The notes: a model not told the origin generated them from the letters alone. A stretch of DNA of 6,694 bases from Syntrophales bacterium (GCA_030655735.1 JAUSPK010000057.1:1-6694), one strand, 5' to 3'. Shown: positions 1 to 6,334, numbered from the stretch's first letter. Translations and numbers: made by a program.

Positions 1-458
1 TGCTCAATCCGCCAGGTCAGGACGGCCTCCTTGATCTTGCGGACGGGATTCCGGGAAGGCGTCAGGTAGAGGTTCTTCGCAAGCTGCTGGCTGACCGTAC
101 TTCCACCGGCCCTGAAACTGCCCCTCTTGATGTCCTTTTCCATGGCCTTTTTCATGCCTTCAAAGTCGAAGCCTTCGTGACCCCAGAATTTATCGTCCTC
201 GGCAATCAGAACCGCCTTGACAACGTAAGGCGAAATCTGCGAGAGGGGCGTCCAGAAGCAGATGATACCTTTATTTTCCCCTTGCTGCTGCCATTCCCTC
301 TCCCGATACTCCATGAAAGAGGTCTTTCGCGGGTTCAGCTTCTTGAGCTTTCCAACATCCGGGAAGAGGAAGTAAAAACCGACATTCAAAACCAGCGCAG
401 CGATGAGAAAAGTCGTGGCGCCCATGATGATTTTTTTGAGTGTGAAACGTGATCGCAT
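1..458 (-). CDS. mtgA: Monofunctional peptidoglycan glycosyltransferase MtgA, N-terminal part (cut by window edge)
   Basis: The 152 residues visible belong to a GT51 (lysozyme-like) transglycosylase, which polymerises lipid II into glycan strands on the outer face of the inner membrane. Residues about 9-32 form one hydrophobic membrane anchor after a basic N-terminus (MRSRFTLKK). The family motif AEDDKFWGHEGFD at 86-98 carries the likely catalytic glutamate E87, and GGSTVSQQLAKN at 118-129 is the second signature. The stretch PDVGKLKKLNPRKTSFME after the anchor is typical of monofunctional MtgA rather than class A PBPs. MtgA is usually about 230-240 residues, so roughly a third is missing beyond base 1. 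The chosen ATG has only a distant AGAAGGA upstream, so the start is likely but not certain. Because the C-terminus is not visible, a bifunctional PBP cannot be strictly excluded. Confidence 0.86.
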   Translation of the reverse strand, partial: MRSRFTLKKIIMGATTFLIAALVLNVGFYFLFPDVGKLKKLNPRKTSFMEYREREWQQQGENKGIICFWTPLSQISPYVVKAVLIAEDDKFWGHEGFDFEGMKKAMEKDIKRGSFRAGGSTVSQQLAKNLYLTPSRNPVRKIKEAVLTWRIE

Positions 459-519
459 TTTCGGAGATATTTTTCCTTCTTTGATCGCATCGAAAATCAG
501 TGCTTTTCCGTGGGCGGGG

Positions 520-548
520 ACTATAGCTTAAAGCATCAATAGTTACAA
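520..548 (-). promoter_or_regulatory. Probable sigma70-type promoter of mtgA
   Basis: Read on the minus strand, TTGTAA (543-548) is followed after exactly 17 bases by TATAGT (520-525). These match the -35 and -10 consensus at 4 of 6 and 5 of 6 positions. Transcription would start near 512-514, giving mtgA a leader of about 55 bases. The position, in the gap between the end of the nitrilase-family gene and mtgA, fits separate transcription of mtgA. Confidence 0.55.
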
Positions 549-582
549 GTTGCCAGTTTCAGAAAACAGTCGAAAATGGCGC

Positions 583-610
583 GGGGGTCGGGGGTCAGGT
601 CTCAATGAGA
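583..610. repeat. G-rich tandem heptamer plus short palindrome at the 3' end of the hydrolase gene
   Basis: Two perfect tandem copies of GGGGGTC (583-589 and 590-596) are followed by AGGTC and then TCTCA-A-TGAGA, a 5-base inverted repeat around one base (600-610). The stop codon of the carbon-nitrogen hydrolase (595-597) lies inside the second heptamer, so the repeat overlaps the end of the gene. The GGGGTCAGGTCT wording resembles short dispersed motifs that I recall from deltaproteobacterial intergenic DNA. That resemblance is from memory and was not searched. Confidence 0.4.
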
Positions 611-1398
611 TCACCGTAGAACCCGGGCCGCCTGTCGGTAACGAGGTTGTTATGGAGGTTAACGTTTTTATCGCGGGCCGCCTGCGGATCGATCTCCACG
701 GTCCCCACCTCCCGGGAATCTTTCCCGGCGCGGCAGAGAATGGTCCCGTCGGGCCCCGTTATCTGGCTCATACCGGTAAAGAGGAGTGACTGCTCCCCCC
801 TGGCCTCGGTCCCGGTCCGGTTTGCCGTGACCGCGAAGACGTGGTTTTCCAGACACCGGGTCTTCATGGCGTCCTGGCAGAAGGGCATGACCAGATTCGC
901 GGGATGACAGATCAGATCGGCGCCCATGAGGGACAGGACGCGCATCGATTCCGGGAAGAACCAGTCGAAACAGATCATGATCCCCACCGTGCAGATGCCA
1001 ATATCATGGACACTGAATCCCTCATCACCGGGATCAAACCAGAGTTTTTCCTCAAAGAAGAGGTGCGTCTTGCGGTACCGTCCGATGTATCCGTCCGGCG
1101 AGACGAGGACGGACGAGTTGAATATTTTATCTCCGTCCTTCTCGGCGAGCCCCGCCACGATGAAGACCCCCTTCTCTTTGGCCACCTCGCACAGTCCCTG
1201 CGTCGTTTTGCCCTGCGGCACCTGTTCGGCAAGGGAGATTGCCTCCTCCTTCGATGTGAACACATACCCCGTATTGAACAACTCCGGGAGCACCAGCAGG
1301 TCCGCGTCGGATTCCATGATCAGGCCCTTGGCCTGCTCCAGATTCTTGTCAACCTCGCCGAACTGCGGTTCAAACTGAACGAAACCAATTTTCATCAT
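595..1398 (-). CDS. Carbon-nitrogen hydrolase (nitrilase superfamily, omega-amidase/Nit2-like)
   Basis: This is a complete 267-residue cytosolic enzyme of the nitrilase superfamily, which hydrolyses non-peptide C-N bonds of amides or carbamoyl compounds through a thioester on cysteine. The catalytic triad is intact: E39 in LVLPELFNTGY, K110 in RYRKTHLF, and C143 in GIMICFDWFFPE. A further conserved glutamate is probably E116 or E117 in the segment LFFEEKLWFDPG. The length fits the amidase branches of the family (about 260-290). The start is MM at 1398/1395, with AGGAG at 1404-1408 lying 5 or 8 bases upstream; the second ATG is equally plausible. The gene stands alone, between a palindromic repeat upstream and mtgA downstream, so context does not reveal its substrate. 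Omega-amidase, N-carbamoylputrescine amidase-like and other amidase activities all remain possible. Confidence 0.93.
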   Translation of the reverse strand: MMKIGFVQFEPQFGEVDKNLEQAKGLIMESDADLLVLPELFNTGYVFTSKEEAISLAEQVPQGKTTQGLCEVAKEKGVFIVAGLAEKDGDKIFNSSVLVSPDGYIGRYRKTHLFFEEKLWFDPGDEGFSVHDIGICTVGIMICFDWFFPESMRVLSLMGADLICHPANLVMPFCQDAMKTRCLENHVFAVTANRTGTEARGEQSLLFTGMSQITGPDGTILCRAGKDSREVGTVEIDPQAARDKNVNLHNNLVTDRRPGFYGDLIET

Positions 1399-1439
1399 CC
1401 CGACTCCTGTCTCGAGAGGTTTGAATAACTATCATTATT

Positions 1440-1539
1440 TGTCATTTCGACCGCAGGGAGCTATAGTACCCGTCAGGGTGAAATCTTAACAGGTCTGTAC
1501 CATTAAGATTTCTCGTCGCTGATGCTCCTCGAAATGACA
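1440..1539. repeat. MITE-like palindromic repeat, about 100 bases
   Basis: The outer arms TGTCATTTCGA (1440-1450) and TCGAAATGACA (1529-1539) are perfect 11-base inverted repeats. The inner arms GAAATCTTAA (1480-1489) and TTAAGATTTC (1503-1512) are perfect 10-base inverted repeats around a 13-base loop. The segments between outer and inner arms are unequal (29 and 16 bases), so the left half appears to carry extra sequence or divergence. There is no open reading frame inside. The arm wording (GTCATTTCGA... with GAAATCTT and its complement) resembles non-autonomous palindromic elements dispersed in many bacterial genomes. It lies just upstream of the hydrolase gene, where it could influence that gene's promoter or mRNA. 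Confidence 0.7.
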
Positions 1540-1622
1540 CAACTAAAGCTCCTGTCTCTTCGGTACCACACCCGCGAGACCGGTTTCACCCGTCAATATC
1601 CCGTCCGGTTTTTATTGTAAAG

Positions 1623-1662
1623 CAAAAAAAAGAGCCATGACCGCGGGGGCCATGGCTCTTTT
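1623..1662 (-). terminator. Intrinsic terminator of the beta-oxidation operon
   Basis: Arms 1628-1639 (AAAAGAGCCATG on the plus strand) and 1651-1662 (CATGGCTCTTTT) form a perfect 12-base-pair stem with an 11-base loop. On the minus strand the stem is followed by a run of eight T. It lies 23 bases past the thiolase stop codon. In the plus direction the T-run is only four, so it acts mainly on minus-strand transcripts. Confidence 0.9.
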
Positions 1663-1685
1663 GGATTGGATATACTCGTTAGATG

Positions 1686-2873
1686 CTACAGCATCTCGTA
1701 GATACCGGCCGCACCCATACCGCCGCCGATACACATGGAGACGATCCCTCTCTTCAGTTTACGTCTCTTCAGCTCGTGCAGCAGCTGGCAGGTCAGCTTC
1801 GCGCCGGTGCATCCCAGGGGATGGCCGATGGCGATCGCGCCGCCGTTCGGGTTGATATCACCCTTCCAGTAGCGATCCGCGATACCGATCTCCCTGCAGG
1901 AATACAGAGCCTGGGAGGCAAAGGCCTCGTTGATCTCGAACAGATCGATATCGTCCGTCGTCAACCCGGCCAGCTTCAGGACCTTCGGGATCGCGTAGCG
2001 GGGGCCGACACCCATCTCCTCCGGCCTGTTCCCCGCAACCGCAAAGTAGGTCAGCTTGGCGAGGGGTTTCAGCTTCAGTTCCTTCGCCTTCTCGGCGGAC
2101 ATGAGCAGCGTGAAAGCGGCCCCGTCGGTCATCTGTGATGAGTTCGCCGCGGTCACCGAACCGCCCAGCTTGAAGGGGGATTTCAGTTTCGCCATATTCT
2201 CCATTGTCGAGGGCCATCTCACACCATCGTCCATATCAAAGATAAAGGTATCCTTGACCCACTGCCCCTTCTTGTCCTTCTTGTACTTCCAGGCATTGAT
2301 AGGAATGATTTCCTCTTTCCACACGCCTGACTGTATGGCATCGTAGGCCCTGTGGTTGCTTTCGAGCCCCATCTTGTCCTGTTCTTCACGGGAGATGCCA
2401 TAGTCGGCCGCGATATTTTCCGCGGTGATGCCCATCGACACATAGGTCATCGGGCGATCACCCCAGTCGGGATGCGGACGGGTTATCGATCCACCCATCG
2501 GTATATGGCTCATGGTCTCGCAGCCGCCGGCTATTATACACTCGGACCATCCCGCCCTGATCTTCGCCGTGGCGTCCGCGATGGACTGAAGACCGGAAGA
2601 ACAGAAACGGTTGACCGTCATCCCCGAGGTGGTTACCGGAAATCCGGCGCCAAGCCCTATGACCCTTCCAAGGTTCATCCCCTGTTCAGCTTCGGGGAAC
2701 GAACATCCGCAGATTATATCGTCGACAAGTTCAGGGTTGACCTGCGGCACCTTCGCCATCAGCCCCTTGAGCACCTGGATTCCCAGCTCGTCTCCCCTGG
2801 TCTGGGCAAGGCCGCCTCTTTTGTACCGCCCACCCGGACTTCTTACTGTCTCAACAATAACAGCTTCACGCAT
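1686..2873 (-). CDS. fadA: Acetyl-CoA C-acyltransferase (3-ketoacyl-CoA thiolase)
   Basis: This 395-residue thiolase catalyses the last step of beta-oxidation: CoA-dependent cleavage of 3-ketoacyl-CoA into acetyl-CoA and an acyl-CoA two carbons shorter. The acyl-accepting cysteine is C91 in VNRFCSSGLQS, with NEAF at 315-318, the histidine motif GHPLG (H351) and the second catalytic cysteine C381 in CIGGGMGA, so the active site is complete. The length is normal for the family. The ATG at 2873 is fixed by an AAGGAGG six bases upstream; a longer frame beginning at a TTG at 2921 would read through that site and is not used. It lies 59 bases after the fused dehydrogenase/hydratase gene in the same direction and ends before a strong terminator, so it is the last gene of the operon. 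Biosynthetic acetoacetyl-CoA thiolase is less likely given this partner. Confidence 0.95.
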   Translation of the reverse strand: MREAVIVETVRSPGGRYKRGGLAQTRGDELGIQVLKGLMAKVPQVNPELVDDIICGCSFPEAEQGMNLGRVIGLGAGFPVTTSGMTVNRFCSSGLQSIADATAKIRAGWSECIIAGGCETMSHIPMGGSITRPHPDWGDRPMTYVSMGITAENIAADYGISREEQDKMGLESNHRAYDAIQSGVWKEEIIPINAWKYKKDKKGQWVKDTFIFDMDDGVRWPSTMENMAKLKSPFKLGGSVTAANSSQMTDGAAFTLLMSAEKAKELKLKPLAKLTYFAVAGNRPEEMGVGPRYAIPKVLKLAGLTTDDIDLFEINEAFASQALYSCREIGIADRYWKGDINPNGGAIAIGHPLGCTGAKLTCQLLHELKRRKLKRGIVSMCIGGGMGAAGIYEML

Positions 2874-2879
2874 AATAAT

Positions 2880-2886
2880 CCTCCTT
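2880..2886 (-). promoter_or_regulatory. Ribosome binding site that decides the thiolase start
   Basis: AAGGAGG on the minus strand is a full Shine-Dalgarno match six bases before the ATG at 2873. It excludes the longer TTG start at 2921. Confidence 0.9.
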
Positions 2887-2900
2887 ATCGTCTGATGCCT

Positions 2901-2913
2901 CGCAGGTTCTGCG
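2901..2913 (-). other. Short hairpin in the fadN-fadA intergenic spacer
   Basis: CGCAG (2901-2905) and CTGCG (2909-2913) form a perfect 5-base stem with a three-base loop. It has no T-run, so it is not an intrinsic terminator. It could protect or mark an mRNA end between the two cistrons, but it is short enough to be chance. Confidence 0.25.
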
Positions 2914-2932
2914 CGGCTCAACGTGTTAAATG

Positions 2933-5353
2933 TTAGTTACGAAGCGGCTTGCCCGTCGTGAGCATATGCGTAATACGCTCCTGCGTCTTCGCCTCACCGG
3001 CTAGACTGAGGAAGGCCTCTCGTTCGCGATCAAGGATAATGTCCTCCGTTACAAAGGTATTCTCCGGGCACTGACCGCCGGAGAGAACCCACGCAACCTT
3101 CGTGGTGACATGCAAGTCATAGTCGGACATGTAGTTCCCCTGTTTCATGTTGAACAGGAAGGCCTGCACGATACCCATAAAGTTCTCTCCCATAACGGGG
3201 ATCATGTCGCGTTTTTTCCTCCTGAAGGTCCGGGCCATCGCCAGGACGAGGTTCTTGGCATCCCACATCTGGTGTGCACGGTTGAGACTCAGATCTTCAG
3301 TCTTCCTGACGTACCCCATCTCCATCGCCTCCACCGCGCTGGTGGATACCGATGCCTGTGCGATATTCTGCAGGATCTTCTGATAGATGCCATCGAGATT
3401 TGCGGTCTCAACAACACCAGTCGGCAGGCCCTCGGTGCAGCGCACCATCAGTTCCTTGCACCCGCCGCCCGCGGGGAGCAGACCAACGCCCACTTCCACC
3501 AGGCCCATGTATGACTCGCCGCAGGGCTGGCAACGGTGGCCGTGCATTGCTATCTCGCAGCCTCCGCCCAGTGCCATGCCCGCCGGAGCGGTTACGACCG
3601 GTTTGTCCAGGTATTTCAGTCTCATGTTGGCGTACTGCAGGTTGTGGATCTCTTTGTCGATATCGTCCCACTTTCCCTCCTGGACTGCCACAAGGAGGTT
3701 AAAGACATTGGCGCCGACAGAGAAGTTCGTGGCATGGTTCGCAACGATCATACCCTCAAAATCCTTCTCCACGATATCACAGCTGTCATATATCATCTGC
3801 GTGAGGTCGCCGTCGATGGCGTTCATCTTGGTATGGAATTCGAGGCACGCCACGCCGTCACCGATATCCACGAGGGAGGCGGCGGCATTCTCCTTAATCA
3901 CCTTCTTCTTCGCCTTGAGCTCGGGGAGGAGGATAATCCGGGGATTATCTTCCATCTTCGCGTACGCCTTCTTAGCGAAGTCGTAGTAGTATATGCCGTC
4001 CTTCTTCTCCGTGTAGAAGGACTCACAGCCCTTCTTCAGCATCTCGGTGATCTTCTCGGGGACATCCAGCCCAAGCTTGTTCATCACCTCGACCGATTCC
4101 TTCACACCGACGGCATCCCACGTCTCGAAGGGGCCTTTCTGGTGGTTGTATCCCCACTTCATGGTGTTGTCGATCTGGTACACCGTGTCGGCGATCTCGG
4201 GAATACGGTTTGCCGAATATATAAAGTTCCTGCAGAGGTACTGCCGTACGACATCAGCGGCGGCATCCTTATCGGAATAGAAGAGGGCCTTCAGCTTCGC
4301 GCCGAACCCTCCGGCCGTCTTCGCGGCCTCTGTAATAGATTCGAAGACAGGTTTCTCGAAGGGTCCGTACTCCATGGTCTTATAGTCGAGCACGAGTTTG
4401 ACCTTCTTCCCCTTCTCATTCTTCGTTCTCTTGTAGAAACCCTGCCCCGTCTTGTTGCCGAGCCACTTGTTCTCCAGCATCTTGGCCATGAAATCAGGGC
4501 CTTTGAAGATAGATACCATCTCATCTTCCGGTACCGCCGCAACGAGATTCTTGTTGACATGATCGCCGGTGTCCAGACCAACGAGGTCGAGTGTTCCGAA
4601 GATCGCCGAGCCGGGTCTGCCGAGGGGCTTGGAGATGATGGCGTCCATCTGAGGTACCGTCATTCCCTTGCTGACCATGGTGTCGATCGCGTTCGATATG
4701 TCAAAGGTGCCGATGCGGTTCGCGATGAAGTTGGGAACGTCTTTGCAGACGACGACGCCCTTGCCTACAATGTTCTCCAGGAAATCTTTCATGTAGGCAA
4801 CGAGATCCTTCTTCGTTTTCGCGTCGGGGATCAGCTCCACCAGTCTCATATAGCGGGGAGGATTAAAGAAGTGCACGCCCAGGAAACGCTCTTTCAGCTT
4901 CGCGCCCATCTTCGACGAGATATCTTTGATCGGGATACCGGATGTGTTGCTGGCAACAATACAATCCGCCTTCACGACCTTTTCCACCTTCGCGAAGAGC
5001 TCTTGCTTGACCTTGAGATTCTCGACCACAACCTCGAGCACAAAATCAACATCCTTCAGGAGGTCGATGTTGTCTTCAAGGTTACCGATGGTGATCATCG
5101 ATGCAAGCTTTTTGGAAAAGAAACTCGCCGGTTTGGATTTTGTTACTCCAGCCAACCCGTTAGCCGCGAAACTATTTCGCCACGCCTTGCTCTCCTTTGT
5201 CAAACCCTTTTTCAGATCCTTTTCACTCGGATCAAAGGGAGGCACGATATCAAGCATCACGCTCTCAATACCTGCATTGGCCAGGTGAGCTGCTATCGTA
5301 GCACCCATGACTCCCGCCCCTATAACGGCGGCTTTCCTGATTTTATACGGCAT
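2933..5353 (-). CDS. fadN: Fused 3-hydroxyacyl-CoA dehydrogenase / enoyl-CoA hydratase (FadN type)
   Basis: This 806-residue cytosolic protein joins two beta-oxidation activities: hydration of trans-2-enoyl-CoA and NAD-dependent oxidation of the 3-hydroxyacyl-CoA. The order is dehydrogenase first and hydratase last, as in Bacillus FadN (about 790 residues) and opposite to E. coli FadB. The Rossmann motif GAGVMG is at 12-17. Dehydrogenase active-site residues inferred by alignment from memory with human HAD are S138 (NTS), H161 (HFFNP), E173 and N212 (ANRIG). Dehydrogenase C-terminal domains cover about 205-310 and 360-460. The hydratase spans about 490-700: FSVGANVF (544-551) and ALGGGCE (594-600) would form the oxyanion site, and both catalytic glutamates appear retained at E600 and E620. 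AAGGAGG at 5360-5366 fixes the ATG. The tetR gene lies 56 bases upstream and the thiolase 59 bases downstream. Confidence 0.95.
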   Translation of the reverse strand: MPYKIRKAAVIGAGVMGATIAAHLANAGIESVMLDIVPPFDPSEKDLKKGLTKESKAWRNSFAANGLAGVTKSKPASFFSKKLASMITIGNLEDNIDLLKDVDFVLEVVVENLKVKQELFAKVEKVVKADCIVASNTSGIPIKDISSKMGAKLKERFLGVHFFNPPRYMRLVELIPDAKTKKDLVAYMKDFLENIVGKGVVVCKDVPNFIANRIGTFDISNAIDTMVSKGMTVPQMDAIISKPLGRPGSAIFGTLDLVGLDTGDHVNKNLVAAVPEDEMVSIFKGPDFMAKMLENKWLGNKTGQGFYKRTKNEKGKKVKLVLDYKTMEYGPFEKPVFESITEAAKTAGGFGAKLKALFYSDKDAAADVVRQYLCRNFIYSANRIPEIADTVYQIDNTMKWGYNHQKGPFETWDAVGVKESVEVMNKLGLDVPEKITEMLKKGCESFYTEKKDGIYYYDFAKKAYAKMEDNPRIILLPELKAKKKVIKENAAASLVDIGDGVACLEFHTKMNAIDGDLTQMIYDSCDIVEKDFEGMIVANHATNFSVGANVFNLLVAVQEGKWDDIDKEIHNLQYANMRLKYLDKPVVTAPAGMALGGGCEIAMHGHRCQPCGESYMGLVEVGVGLLPAGGGCKELMVRCTEGLPTGVVETANLDGIYQKILQNIAQASVSTSAVEAMEMGYVRKTEDLSLNRAHQMWDAKNLVLAMARTFRRKKRDMIPVMGENFMGIVQAFLFNMKQGNYMSDYDLHVTTKVAWVLSGGQCPENTFVTEDIILDREREAFLSLAGEAKTQERITHMLTTGKPLRN

Positions 5354-5374
5354 ATCACTCCTCCTTCGTTAAGT

Positions 5375-5397
5375 GTAAAACAAGCGTCTTGTTTTAC
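5375..5397. promoter_or_regulatory. Perfect 10+10 palindrome, candidate operator in the fadN leader
   Basis: GTAAAACAAG (5375-5384) and CTTGTTTTAC (5388-5397) are perfect inverted repeats around CGT. The site lies between the tetR stop codon and the fadN ribosome binding site. On the minus strand it is followed by ACACTTAACG, with no T-run, so it does not look like a terminator for tetR. The length and symmetry suit a dimeric repressor such as the adjacent TetR protein. Which protein binds it, if any, is inference. Confidence 0.55.
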
Positions 5398-5403
5398 CTT
5401 TAG

Positions 5404-5432
5404 TTTGTACTAGACCACAGCGGGTTTTTTAA
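5404..5432 (-). promoter_or_regulatory. Weak candidate internal promoter for fadN
   Basis: On the minus strand TTAAAA (5427-5432) and TACAAA (5404-5409) are 17 bases apart, each matching consensus at 4 of 6 positions. Transcription would begin about 5397, at the edge of the 5375-5397 palindrome. Such weak hexamers occur by chance, so this is tentative. Co-transcription with tetR is the alternative. Confidence 0.25.
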
Positions 5433-6129
5433 GACCCTCTATGAAAGTCTCTAAACACCCGTCAACGTTGGAATGTATCCTTTCCTTTCTGGTTTCCTCT
5501 TTGCCGATAAAGAGGTGAAGTGCGATCACCCCGTTGAGCATTCCCCAGAAGGCATTCCTCATGACTTTTACATCCCCTCTCCTGAGAAGAAATTCCCCTT
5601 TATCAATCCCGTATTGAAATATGCTCTCAGTAACAGAGATTGCCTTGTTTGTCTCCTGGATAATCCTTTGATTTGTATCCTCTGAAAGGTTCAGATTATC
5701 GGCATGCATCATGAAATTCATCAGGAGCCTGAACAGTTCCCTGTCCTTCAGGAAAAAATCCTCATACAGGTGGGCAAAGCCCATCAGAACCTCCGACGCT
5801 CTGCTCTTGCCGTCAAATATGGGAAGAACTTCGTTATGAACTCTCCCGATATCATCCAACAGTATCTGGGCACAGATCTCTTCCTTACTGCTGAAATAGA
5901 GATAGATCGCCCCCTTACTCAGTTCGGCCTTTTTCGCGATATCTGAAATGGTGACAGGCCTGTTCCCCTGCTTGAAGAACAGCCTCCTGGCAGCCCTGAG
6001 GATGGTCTTTCTCCTCTGCTTCTTCTCTTTCTCCCTGCGTCTCTCCAAAACCAATCGCGTTTCCCCCCGTTTACGCGCTTGTTTTAAATGCTCCCAGATC
6101 CGGCATGCAATGGCAAAAAGGGCCTGCAT
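5410..6129 (-). CDS. TetR/AcrR-family transcriptional regulator, probable regulator of the fad operon
   Basis: The protein has a TetR-type helix-turn-helix at about residues 41-88, with the signature ILRAARRLFFKQG, then VTISDIAKKAELSKGAIYLYF and SKEEI. The C-terminal half (about 95-235) is helical and would hold the ligand and dimer surface; the ligand is probably an acyl-CoA, by analogy with the TetR-type FadR of Bacillus and the position directly before two beta-oxidation genes. It lies 56 bases upstream of fadN in the same direction with no terminator between, so it is probably the first gene of the operon. The start is uncertain. The ATG at 6129 gives 239 residues with a long basic extension before the HTH but has no Shine-Dalgarno. 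TTG at 6054 or 6048 (residues 26 or 28), behind a GGGGGG run, would give a more typical protein of about 212-214 residues. Confidence 0.92.
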   Translation of the reverse strand: MQALFAIACRIWEHLKQARKRGETRLVLERRREKEKKQRRKTILRAARRLFFKQGNRPVTISDIAKKAELSKGAIYLYFSSKEEICAQILLDDIGRVHNEVLPIFDGKSRASEVLMGFAHLYEDFFLKDRELFRLLMNFMMHADNLNLSEDTNQRIIQETNKAISVTESIFQYGIDKGEFLLRRGDVKVMRNAFWGMLNGVIALHLFIGKEETRKERIHSNVDGCLETFIEGLKKPAVV

Positions 6130-6138
6130 CTAAACAAA

Positions 6139-6161
6139 GGTCAAAATATGACCATGGGTCA
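6139..6161. promoter_or_regulatory. Candidate operator: three alternating GGTCA/TGACC half-sites
   Basis: On the plus strand GGTCA (6139-6143), TGACC (6149-6153) and GGTCA (6157-6161) alternate in orientation with spacers AAATA and ATG, so two overlapping palindromes share the central half-site. The cluster lies just past the -10 element of the tetR promoter, over the expected start of transcription. That is where an autorepressor would block initiation. Binding by the TetR protein is inferred. Confidence 0.5.
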
Positions 6162-6166
6162 TCCTT

Positions 6167-6195
6167 CTCATAAGCGATAAACCCCACGTTGTCAA
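6167..6195 (-). promoter_or_regulatory. Sigma70-type promoter of tetR and the fad operon
   Basis: On the minus strand a perfect TTGACA (6190-6195) is followed after 17 bases by TATGAG (6167-6172), a 4 of 6 match to the -10 consensus. The start of transcription would fall near 6160, about 30 bases before the ATG at 6129 and about 105 before the alternative TTG at 6054. Confidence 0.65.
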
Positions 6196-6334
6196 GGAAA
6201 AATTCTGTTGGTCCAACGTAAGTTTTTTCAAAGGGAAAATATTGTGTTATGGCTTCCTGGTTTCGGAGCAAGGCATGATTTTGCAAGACACTGCCGGGGG
6301 GAGCATAAGGATTCAGGGATACCTCAATTTATTG

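Noticed and set aside
177..452. A 91-codon plus-strand open frame opposite mtgA
   Set aside because: The minus strand encodes clear GT51 motifs, and the plus-strand translation is low in recognisable features.
451..498. ATGCGATCA repeated at the mtgA start codon and about 32 bases upstream
   Set aside because: It is nine bases only, and the upstream copy is in a different frame; it is probably chance or a minor local duplication with no visible role.
841..1428. A 195-codon plus-strand open frame opposite the hydrolase gene
   Set aside because: It is antisense to an intact nitrilase-superfamily gene with its full catalytic triad and has no family features of its own.
1577..1617. ACCGG...CCGGT inverted repeat followed by a T-run between the hydrolase gene and the operon terminator, as a plus-strand terminator
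   Set aside because: The arms are only five bases, separated by a long loop, and no plus-strand gene lies upstream to need it.
2874..2921. A 16-residue N-terminal extension of the thiolase from a TTG at 2921
   Set aside because: The extension would translate through the AAGGAGG ribosome binding site. The ATG at 2873 has ideal spacing and begins the usual thiolase N-terminus.
3536..5413. A 625-codon open frame on the plus strand opposite fadN
   Set aside because: It lies entirely antisense to a gene with complete domains and active sites. Its translation shows no recognisable domain and it has no ribosome binding site; codon bias of the real gene on the other strand explains it.
6071..6286. 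A 71-codon minus-strand open frame upstream of tetR
   Set aside because: It starts at a TTG without a ribosome binding site and spans the tetR promoter and candidate operator. The translation resembles nothing I recognise.
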